15,831 nt of DNA, taken from assembly GCA_029052615.1 (NCBI GenBank), contig JAIDIR010000275.1, positions 1 to 15,831 on the forward strand, in the 5' to 3' direction. Numbering within the stretch: the first letter of the stretch is position 1; every line of letters starts with the position of its first letter. The notes under the pieces were generated by a model. It was not told the origin of the DNA and did no database searches. It saw nothing but the letters and a program-made list of their open reading frames with translations. A program made the translations under genes and the position numbers. Below, in pieces: positions 7,926 to 15,500 of this stretch. This DNA is from Clostridia bacterium (lineage in GTDB: Bacteria; Bacillota; Clostridia; Christensenellales; Borkfalkiaceae).

Positions 7926-8726
7926 ATGAAAATTTATTGTAAGACACGAAAATCACATCGCTGGAACGAAGACAGATTTATTAACGGACGCACTTTCAGC
8001 ATTGTATTGGACGGTGCAACGCCTTTAAAAAAAAGCGGGCAGTTCAACGAGGCGCGCTGGTTTGTAGATTACCTAAAAAAGAATATAAACAGATATGACG
8101 GGGATGTAAAAAGCCGTCTTCGGGCGTTGAGTATAGACGCTTATAACAATTTTCCCGCCGAAATCAAAGATGGCGACTATCTTCCGTCTGCAGGCGCGTG
8201 TTGGGCGGAATGGAACAATGAAACAATAAATATCGGTATTCTGGGCGACTGCGAAGTTACAGCTGTAACCAACGAGAACGAAATTTTGCGATTTTACGAC
8301 GACAGACTTAGAGCGCTTGATAGTTTGGCAATAAATGAAATGGTTACCGTTGCACGCGAAAACGGAACTACAGTTTTAGAAGCGCGGAAATTTATAAACG
8401 ACTTACTTATAAAACACCGCAAACTAATAAATAAGCCGAACGGATACTCGGCACTCACCCTATCTCCTAACGCAAAAATTTTCGAGAGCTCATTTTCATT
8501 AAAAAAGGACAGCATAAAGACACTGTACCTTTACTCTGACGGCTTTTCACAAGCGTTTGAAAACTTGGGAATATACAAGACGCATGCCGAAATGTTTAAG
8601 CATATTGAAAACATCGATGAAGAAATTTCTAAAATTGTTACAGCTTCTTTCAACGACCCCGATTGTGATAAACATCCCCGCTTTAAAATTATAGATGATA
8701 TCACTGCCGTAAAGATTGATTTTTAA
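7926..8726 (+). CDS. PP2C-type (PPM family) metal-dependent Ser/Thr phosphatase
   Basis: The 266-residue protein has no signal peptide or membrane segment. The PP2C metal-binding motifs appear in order: NED (14-16) in the opening strand, DG (29-30), SAGA (88-91), GDC (107-108 for Gly-Asp), SDGF (204-207) and DDIT (257-260) near the end. All acidic residues needed for the two-metal centre are present, so it should be active. The usual DGHGG is reduced to DGATP, as in many small bacterial PP2Cs. It begins 17 bases after the membrane Nudix gene and shares its AT-rich composition, so the two are almost certainly one transcript and one function. No partner kinase is present in the window. The ribosome site is weak (CTAGG at 7918-7922), which may indicate coupling to the upstream gene. 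Confidence 0.85.
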   Translation: MKIYCKTRKSHRWNEDRFINGRTFSIVLDGATPLKKSGQFNEARWFVDYLKKNINRYDGDVKSRLRALSIDAYNNFPAEIKDGDYLPSAGACWAEWNNETINIGILGDCEVTAVTNENEILRFYDDRLRALDSLAINEMVTVARENGTTVLEARKFINDLLIKHRKLINKPNGYSALTLSPNAKIFESSFSLKKDSIKTLYLYSDGFSQAFENLGIYKTHAEMFKHIENIDEEISKIVTASFNDPDCDKHPRFKIIDDITAVKIDF

Positions 8727-8745
8727 TCATTAAACCGCCAGAGGC

Positions 8746-8766
8746 AAACCGCCTAAGGCGGTTTTA
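8746..8766 (+). terminator. Terminator of the Nudix/PP2C cassette
   Basis: An 8-bp stem AAACCGCC/GGCGGTTT (8746-8753 with 8757-8764), a TAA loop and a short T run lie about 20 bases after the PP2C stop. A second copy of AAACCGCC at 8732-8739 could form an alternative pairing with the same 3' arm. Confidence 0.75.
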
Positions 8767-8768
8767 CG

Positions 8769-8797
8769 TTGACAAATCGTAAGCGTTTTGATAACAT
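8769..8797 (+). promoter_or_regulatory. Predicted promoter of the ArsB/NhaD-like transporter gene
   Basis: A perfect -35 TTGACA (8769-8774), 17 bases, then TAACAT (8792-8797, four of six to consensus). It starts 3 bases after the preceding terminator. The predicted leader is about 20 bases, with GGAAG at 8809-8813 as a weak ribosome site 11 bases from the ATG. Confidence 0.65.
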
Positions 8798-8824
8798 TTT
8801 CTTTGCACGGAAGATTGTAAAACT

Positions 8825-10135
8825 ATGGTTCTTTCTTTAATTATCTGCGGTATAACCTGCGTCGCAATGATACTCAGCATACTGCTCTTTCCGAAAATAA
8901 AAATCGGTAAAATTTCAATAGATACGTACTGGATTATAACGCTGGTCGGCGCAGCGATTCTGCTTGCCTGCGGTAAGGCGGATATAGTTACGGTGGGCAA
9001 AGCCCTAATTTCCGACACGGCTATAAACCCCGTAAAAATTTTAGTTCTGTTCATATCTATGACCGTGCTTTCAATCTTCCTTGACGAACTGGGCTTTTTC
9101 CGCTTCCTTGCGGGCGTCGCCTTAAAGAAAGCAAAAACGGGACAGACCAAGCTGTTTTTATACCTTTACATAACCGTTTCGATACTGACCGTATTTACCT
9201 CTAACGACGTAATAATTCTGTCGTTCACGCCGTTCATCTGCTACTTTGCAAAGAACGCGAAAATAAATCCCACCCCCTATCTCGCCGCGGAATTCGTTGC
9301 CGCCAACACGTGGAGTATGGCGCTGATTATCGGCAATCCCACCAATATTTACCTTGCAACCGCCTGCGGAATGGACTTTTTAAGCTACCTTAAAATAAGT
9401 ATAGTTCCCACCGTTCTGTCGGGCATAGTCGCCTTCCTTGCGCTGTATCTTTTATTCCGCAAAAAGCTTGCCGCGCCCATAGAAGGCGAGGCGGAAACGG
9501 TGGTAATCGAGGACAAGCTTTCGCTTTGGGTGGGAATCGTGCATCTTGCGGTCTGCACGATTCTGCTGGCAATCGGCTCGTACGTAGGCATAGAAATGTG
9601 GCTGGTATCAATCTGCGCGGTGGGCAGCCTGTTTATAATTTCGGGCATAATCGCTATCGTAAGAAAGCAAAAGCCCGCCGCACTGCTGGGCTGTTTAAAG
9701 CGCGCGCCCTATCAGCTAATCCCCTTCGTGCTCTCGATGTTCGTGCTTATCGTAGTATTGAACGAGCAGGGCGTAACCGCCGCTATCGGTCGGCTGTTCG
9801 GCGACAGTCTGCCGATTATCAAATACGGAGCGACTTCGTTTATCGCTTCTAATCTTATAAACAACATTCCTATGAGCGTGCTGTTTTCGTCCATAATCGA
9901 ATCGACGGGCGGCGCGGCGGGCACTGCGGCTGTGTTTGCGACCATAATCGGTTCGAACATAGGCGCGTTGTTTACACCTATCGGCGCGCTTGCCGGCATT
10001 ATGTGGAGCAATATTTTAAACAAACACGGCGTGAAATTCAGCTATCTGGATTTCCTGAAAATCGGCGTTACGGTTGCAATACCCACGCTTATAACCGCGC
10101 TCGGCTCGCTGTGGCTGATGTTGTTGGTTATTTAA
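8825..10135 (+). CDS. ArsB/NhaD-type ion transporter superfamily membrane carrier
   Basis: The 436-residue polytopic membrane protein has about 10-11 hydrophobic segments. It has the two-half plan of the ion transporter superfamily (ArsB, NhaD, SLC13/DASS, CitMHS): SND (126-128) in the first half and SNLINNIP (342-349) in the second mark the discontinuous re-entrant regions, and GNPTN (170-174) and GSNIGALFTPIGALAG (376-391) are typical of ArsB-like members. The central cytoplasmic loop (about 213-231) is acidic. No arsR, arsC or arsA gene lies nearby, so arsenite export is not supported over Na+/H+ antiport or carboxylate transport. It is transcribed alone: its own promoter lies upstream and a strong terminator overlaps its stop codon. 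Gene composition resembles the GC-richer flanks, not the AT-rich cassette just upstream. Confidence 0.85.
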   Translation: MVLSLIICGITCVAMILSILLFPKIKIGKISIDTYWIITLVGAAILLACGKADIVTVGKALISDTAINPVKILVLFISMTVLSIFLDELGFFRFLAGVALKKAKTGQTKLFLYLYITVSILTVFTSNDVIILSFTPFICYFAKNAKINPTPYLAAEFVAANTWSMALIIGNPTNIYLATACGMDFLSYLKISIVPTVLSGIVAFLALYLLFRKKLAAPIEGEAETVVIEDKLSLWVGIVHLAVCTILLAIGSYVGIEMWLVSICAVGSLFIISGIIAIVRKQKPAALLGCLKRAPYQLIPFVLSMFVLIVVLNEQGVTAAIGRLFGDSLPIIKYGATSFIASNLINNIPMSVLFSSIIESTGGAAGTAAVFATIIGSNIGALFTPIGALAGIMWSNILNKHGVKFSYLDFLKIGVTVAIPTLITALGSLWLMLLVI

Positions 10136-10165
10136 AAAAGCGGCTTCTTGCGAAGCCGCTTTTTT
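10134..10165. terminator. Bidirectional terminator shared by convergent genes
   Basis: A perfect 14-bp stem (10134-10147 with 10152-10165), A-rich on the left and T-rich on the right, encloses a TTGC loop. It serves the transporter gene from the left and the metallopeptidase-like lipoprotein gene from the right. It overlaps the transporter stop codon by 2 bases and abuts the lipoprotein stop at 10166. Confidence 0.93.
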
Positions 10166-11929
10166 TTATTCAATCTTTTCTAATATTGCCGTTATGGTCA
10201 TATCAGATTGGACGTTTTCATCTCTGCGCTCATTATCCGTTAAACCGTCAGACCATTGAACAAATCTATATCCTTCGTACGGAACAACTTTTGCCCATCC
10301 GTAACCGCCGACAACTACTTCAGGTCGGGTACTAATCAAATATGCGTCGCCACCCGTAATTTCATATTTAACAACAACGATATTACGTGCCCAGAAATTA
10401 TAAGATATTCCTACCTTTTCTCCTTCCATTATTACACTTTTCATATAATAAAGCTTGTTTGAATATTTATCATCAAGTCTTTGTTTCCCGTGCAGTTCAG
10501 CCACAGCTTTATGATAGTCGTAACAATTCACTCTCTCGTCAATTGTATGGGAAAGCTCATGGATAATTGTACCTATCCAACTCTGCCAATCCTCGCGCAT
10601 TAAATATTCTTTGTCAGTTTCAGTTTCACCTCTTCCCACAACCCAATTATTTGGATCTACACCTTCTACAACTTCTTCTAACGTCAATTTATGCAATTTA
10701 AACGCATCATTTATCGAATCAAAATTAACCTGACCATATCTTGATTCTGCCTTACCTGCCCCATCGTCAAATTCTGAATTAATATTATTCAGACTAAACG
10801 CTGTTAAAGCACTGTCATATCCGTTCAAGATGTCTATGACTTCAGGTATGTTATCAGGAAAAATTATAGGACTTCTTTCCGGTCCCATAGAGCTATATTT
10901 GAAATATTCCGTGCGGATTGCCTGAGTGGTAAAATATTCATCAACCTCAAACTCTACCAATCCGTCCATTATATCGTCCAAATATGATTTTACGGCTTGA
11001 GTAGTAAGTTTATAAAATTTCCTCTCGACATCCGACATTACGTAGTCAACTCTCGTTGTTCTATTTTCCGCAATTATTCTTGTTTTTACATTAGCATGTA
11101 CTTCGGTTACGTAAACCAAAAGTATTTTGTAGGTAAATGTTTCGTTTGCAGTCCAACTTGGAATAAGCCTAGACGGCTTTATATCGAAAATCTCATTGCC
11201 CTTTATTATTTCACCAGTAGCATCGGCTATCAAGTCGTACTTGTCTTGTCCCCACACGTACCAACCGTTGAAAGTATAATGCTCTTTTTGTACAACAGGC
11301 AATTTTACTTCCGAAATTTTTCCGTAATCTACCTTAACCGTCTGCTCTATTATGTCGCTGTCTGCCGTTCTGAAATCCAAAGTAAAAGTTTTGCTCAACT
11401 TTTCAAACTGCGCCGTAACAGAGACGTTTTCATATACGTATTCTTCTTTTCTCGTCGAAGTCAATACATCATCAGACCAACCAACAAATCTGTATCCTTC
11501 GTTTGGCTTCGCTTCAACGGTTTCCGAAGCAGCGCCATGTCTTATTGTTTGAAGCTCTTTGCCTACTATTTCACCGCCGTCTGAAGCGAGATACTCCACC
11601 GTATATTCTATCGGTTGAAAGATCGCCGTAACGTTAACGTTCTCGTGTACATTTTTGTCCTTTCTAAATGCACTATCATAACCATCAGACCATCCCGCAA
11701 ATATGTAAAAGAAATCGTGCTGAGCCGTTACGCCTTCCGCATCGTCTCCCAGAAGTACGGATTGTTGAGTTTTTCCTATAATTCTCCCGCCTTCCGTTGC
11801 GCCATAAACAACGTCGTAATATTGCGCCTCAGGGATCTGAGGTTCGGGCGTGTCTTTAGTGCAGCCGCAAATTATTGCCGTTGCTATTATGGTACAGATG
11901 AAAAGTAAAAAAACAATATATTTTTTCAT
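10166..11929 (-). CDS. Surface lipoprotein with HExxH metallopeptidase-like core and bacterial repeat domains
   Basis: The 587-residue product begins with a lipoprotein signal (hydrophobic 5-20, lipobox-like ICGC with Cys23), so it should be anchored on the outer face of the membrane. Residues about 38-104 and 109-175 are two copies of a beta-rich repeat containing GWSD and ending VTA-F, as in the Listeria-Bacteroides-type repeat family. About 182-260 resembles an InlB B-repeat (FNGWY), and a further GWSD-type copy (YRFVQWSDG) closes the protein at about 521-585. Between them lies an unrecognised region with HELSHTIDE (457-465), a zinc-metallopeptidase HExxH motif with Glu465 close by; the third zinc ligand is not clear. 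Proteolysis or surface adhesion is possible. The gene is AT-richer than the flanking housekeeping genes. The promoter sits so close to the ATG that the mRNA is probably leaderless; no ribosome site precedes the ATG. Confidence 0.75.
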   Translation of the reverse strand: MKKYIVFLLFICTIIATAIICGCTKDTPEPQIPEAQYYDVVYGATEGGRIIGKTQQSVLLGDDAEGVTAQHDFFYIFAGWSDGYDSAFRKDKNVHENVNVTAIFQPIEYTVEYLASDGGEIVGKELQTIRHGAASETVEAKPNEGYRFVGWSDDVLTSTRKEEYVYENVSVTAQFEKLSKTFTLDFRTADSDIIEQTVKVDYGKISEVKLPVVQKEHYTFNGWYVWGQDKYDLIADATGEIIKGNEIFDIKPSRLIPSWTANETFTYKILLVYVTEVHANVKTRIIAENRTTRVDYVMSDVERKFYKLTTQAVKSYLDDIMDGLVEFEVDEYFTTQAIRTEYFKYSSMGPERSPIIFPDNIPEVIDILNGYDSALTAFSLNNINSEFDDGAGKAESRYGQVNFDSINDAFKLHKLTLEEVVEGVDPNNWVVGRGETETDKEYLMREDWQSWIGTIIHELSHTIDERVNCYDYHKAVAELHGKQRLDDKYSNKLYYMKSVIMEGEKVGISYNFWARNIVVVKYEITGGDAYLISTRPEVVVGGYGWAKVVPYEGYRFVQWSDGLTDNERRDENVQSDMTITAILEKIE

Positions 11930-11935
11930 AGTTTA

Positions 11936-11964
11936 ATTATATCACACAGTAGCATATTTGTAAA
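11936..11964 (-). promoter_or_regulatory. Promoter of the HExxH lipoprotein, predicting a leaderless mRNA
   Basis: On the minus strand TTTACA (11964-11959), a 17-base spacer and a perfect TATAAT (11941-11936) are followed by only six bases (TAAACT) before the ATG at 11929. A start site seven bases after the -10 falls on the A of the ATG. Confidence 0.75.
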
Positions 11965-11982
11965 TATACTGACTGCACCCGC

Positions 11983-12011
11983 TTGCTTTATTTATTTCGT
12001 TATGATATAAT
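11983..12011 (+). promoter_or_regulatory. Promoter of the small lipoprotein gene
   Basis: TTGCTT (11983-11988), 17 bases, perfect TATAAT (12006-12011). It is back-to-back with the divergent lipoprotein promoter, with 18 bases between the two -35 elements, so one regulator could control both genes. Confidence 0.65.
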
Positions 12012-12050
12012 CGAAACAACGATAAACGGTGATTTACAAAGGAGTGCATT

Positions 12051-12464
12051 ATGAAAAAATTTGTAAGTGCAATTATTGCTGTGGCAACGCTGGTATTGTG
12101 TTTTACGTTATCCGCCTGCGCAACTAAATACGTAAGCCATTACAGTGCTACGACGATGAAAACGACGAACACCTCGGATAAAGCGTCGATTTCATTTAGT
12201 AGCTTTAGCGGAACGTACGTAATGCAGTTGAAAAATAACGGCGCAGACGAGGTGTCTATATCCTATGAAGCGACGTTGGGCGAAGGTAATATAAAAGTTT
12301 ACTACGATTATAATGATGAAAAGCTGGACTTATTCGATATTGCAACCAACGGTTCCGTTGATAGTAAAACCGAAGCTTTTACCGGCAATAAAACAGTTTA
12401 CGTAATAATCGAATCGGACGGCAAATGCAAAGACGGCAGTTTTTCGTTTACTCTGAAAAAATAA
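12051..12464 (+). CDS. Small secreted lipoprotein of unknown function
   Basis: The 137-residue product starts MKKF, has a hydrophobic signal (about 4-20) and a canonical lipobox LSAC with Cys23, so it should be a membrane-anchored exported lipoprotein. The mature part (about 115 residues) is rich in Ser, Thr, Lys, Asp and aromatic residues in alternating patterns that suggest a small beta-sandwich. It has no recognised catalytic motif and I do not recognise a family. A strong AAAGGAG (12038-12044) lies 6 bases before the ATG. It is transcribed alone, divergent from the HExxH lipoprotein with closely spaced promoters, and ends at a shared bidirectional terminator. A structural or ligand-binding surface role is possible; nothing in the sequence decides it. 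Confidence 0.8.
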   Translation: MKKFVSAIIAVATLVLCFTLSACATKYVSHYSATTMKTTNTSDKASISFSSFSGTYVMQLKNNGADEVSISYEATLGEGNIKVYYDYNDEKLDLFDIATNGSVDSKTEAFTGNKTVYVIIESDGKCKDGSFSFTLKK

Positions 12465-12491
12465 GTGAAATAAATAATTATTAAAAAACAA

Positions 12492-12526
12492 AGCCCGCTA
12501 TACTTCGTTTAAGAAGATAGCGGGCT
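12492..12526. terminator. Bidirectional terminator between the small lipoprotein and the triple-fusion gene
   Basis: A 10-bp stem AGCCCGCTAT/ATAGCGGGCT (12492-12501 with 12517-12526) is extended by a CTTC/GAAG helix inside the loop. An A-run lies on the left (12483-12488), giving a U-run for the minus-strand transcript; the T-rich right side serves the plus strand. Both genes converge on it. Confidence 0.85.
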
Positions 12527-12532
12527 ATTTAT

Positions 12533-15500
12533 TTACTTTAAAAACTTTTTAATGAGGTAATCGTTGGTCTTGGTGTAGGGCTGGTAGCGCATGGGCAGGT
12601 CGATAAACGTTGACTTGTTTACTATGCTTTTAAAGTGGCTGAACGTTTCGAAACCGACTTTGCCGTGATAGCCGCCCAGTCCGCTTGCCCCGAAGCCGCC
12701 GAAGGGCATATACGGCGTTGCAAGGTGAATTACCACGTCGTTTACGCACCCGCCTCCAAAACCAATCTGAGAGGTGAATTTCTTTATTCTCTTTTTGTCC
12801 GACGAGAAAATATAGAACGCAAGCGGCGCGTCGTTCTGCGTGATATACCTGACCGCTTCCCCCTCTTCGCGATAGGTTAGCACGGGAAGAACGGGACCGA
12901 AAATTTCCTCCTGCATAACCGCGTCATCGTGCGTTACGCCGTCGAGAACGGTCGGCTCTATTTTAAGATTTTCCGCGTCAACCTTTCCGCCGTGAACGAC
13001 CTTGTCTTTATCAATGAGCGCGCACACGCGGTTGAAATGCTTTTCGTTTATAATTTTGCCGTACGCGGGATTGTCAAGCGGGCTTTCGCCGAACTGCGCA
13101 ATAATCTGCTTTTTGATTTCGGCTATCAGTTGGTCGTGCACGCTCTCCGCGCAATAGATATAGTCGGGCGCGACGCAGGTCTGACCGAGGTTTAAAAACT
13201 TGCCCCAGACGATGCGCTTTGCCGCAAGCTTGATATTCGCCGTTTGGTCGACTATGCAGGGGCTTTTGCCGCCAAGCTCCAAGGTGACGGGCGTGAGATT
13301 TTTCGCCGCGCTTTCGTACACGAGCGTGCCCACCCTTTTGCTGCCGGTAAAGAAAACGTAATCGAATTTTTCCTGCATAAGCGCGGTATTGACCTGCGAG
13401 CCGCCGAACAGCACCGTCACGTATTCGGGCGGGAATACGCTGTCGATAACCTCCTTAATCGCCCTGTTGACGTTGGGCGAATACGCGCTGAGCTTTAACA
13501 CCACCGTGTTGCCCGCCGCTATCGCGTCGATTAGCGGGTCGATTGAAAGCAGGAACGGATAGTTCCACGGGTTCATAACGAGCACCGTGCCGTAGGGCGA
13601 CGACAGGCGGTAGCTTTTGGAAGGCATTTGCGCGAGCGGCGTGGGCGCCTTTTTTGCCCTTGCAAATCTTCTGAGGTGCTTAATCATATACGAAAGCTCG
13701 CTCATTGCCAGCCCCGTTTCACACATATAACTTTCGGTTGCGCTCTTGCCGAGGTCGGCTTTAAGCCCCGCGTGCAGGGCGGGCAGATTGGCTTTGATTG
13801 CCGCATATAACGCCTTCAACCTGCGCATGCGGTGCTTGATATCCAGCGTTGCGCCGCTTGCGAAATATGCGCGCTGGTTGTTTATTATGGTGGGAATATC
13901 CTGCTCGTCTGCGTTTTCGCCGCGTAGCTTTTCGTACAGCTCCATAAGCTTGTTTTTGTCCCACAGCACGGGCACGGGATATAGGGGATTTGCTTCCTTG
14001 CAGGCGTAGGTCGCAAGCTCGTAAATATCGCCGCGGCGGATTTGCGCAAAGGTCTTGCCTATGCCGAAGCCGCTGTTCAGCTCCTCGATTTTGCTTATGA
14101 CCGCCTCCGCTCCATGTGCGTAGTTTGCGGTCTTTTCAACCAGTCCGCAATAGACGGCAATCTTCCACAGCTTTTTGTGGACCGCCTTTCCGTACTCGCG
14201 CAAAACGACGGGAAGAATTACGGCGTTTGCCAGCCCGTGGGGAACGTTGTACTTGCCGCCCAGCGAATGGGCGAGCGCGTGAACGTAGCCGACGTACGCC
14301 TTGGAAAAGGCTCTGCCCGCCTTGTGGGAGGCAATAAGCATTTGCTTTGCCGCCGCCCTGTCGCCGTCGTAAGAAGCCTGCAGATTTTCGAAAACCAGCT
14401 TAACCGCCTCAAGCGCGTCGGTGCGCGTGGACTTGTTTCCGCCCCTGCCTATGTACGCCTCCACCGCGTGGGTGAGTGCGTCCATACCCGTGGTGGATAT
14501 TACGTGCTTGGGCAGGGTTGCCGTTACCGCCTCGTCAAGCACGGCGTATGCGGGAATGAGCGGGAAGTCGTTGATTGCGTACTTATGGCGGGTTACCGAA
14601 TCGACTATGACAGCCGCAAGCGTGGTTTCGCTGCCCGTGCCCGCCGTGGTGGGAATGGCTATAAGCAGCGGAATTTTTTTGCCGACTTTGAGTATGCCTT
14701 TGAGTTTGCCGAGAGTCTTATTGGGGCGTGCGATAAGCGCGCCCACGCCCTTTGCGCAGTCTATGGGCGAGCCGCCGCCGAACGCGATAAGGCAGTCGCA
14801 ACCGTTTTCCTTATACAGCTTTAACGCCTCGTCGACGTTGGCGGTCGTGGGGTTTGCCACCACGCCGTCGTACACCGTACAGTTAAGGTCTGCCGCCGCA
14901 AGTGCCTCTTCCAGCGCGCGGGTAAGCCCCAGTCCGCGGATGGTTTTATCCGTCACGACGAGCGGGCGCGTTTTGGCGTTTTGCTTTAATACCTGCGGGA
15001 TATCCCCCACTCTTTCGATAATTTTGGGGTCCTTATAGGGCAGAAGGGGCAGCGCGATTTTAAGCACCGTCTGGAATATTCTGCAATACGCCGCCGTAAA
15101 AACGTTCATACCGCGCTCAGCAAACAACACGAGCGAGAACGCAAGCATAAACTGTGCGGGGTAGTAGGTTGCAAGGCAGAGTATGCGCGGCACCTTGTGC
15201 AGCGTGCCGAACATATTTATAAGCAGCATAAAGTCCGATATAAAGAAAAGTATGCTGCCTGCGGCTATAAGCACGCTGAGCGCGGTACGCTTTCTGAGAT
15301 TGGCAAGCGCCTTGCCGACCATGAGCGAAAGTATAAGCGCGTAGCCTATGCACACCGCCTCCATCATTATTCCTCCGAAATCGAATATGGGCGCGAGCGT
15401 GATAATGAGCACCGAGGGTACGAACACGCAGAGCGCGGCTATAAGGTCGGCGGGGTGAAAACCGTACAGCGTGAAATACGCCGCGACGTAAAAGACGTGC

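Noticed and set aside
6067..10158. Shared core CGGCTTCTT..GAAGCCG in the hairpins at 6061-6092 and 10134-10165 as a mobile repeat
   Set aside because: The similarity is confined to the short stem core; flanks and loop differ, and similar GC-rich terminator stems arise independently.
14042..14824. Long plus-strand open frame (260 codons) opposite the alcohol dehydrogenase domain
   Set aside because: It lies antisense to a domain with intact catalytic motifs, has no ribosome site and encodes low-complexity Arg/Ala/Val-rich sequence, the usual shadow of a GC-rich gene.
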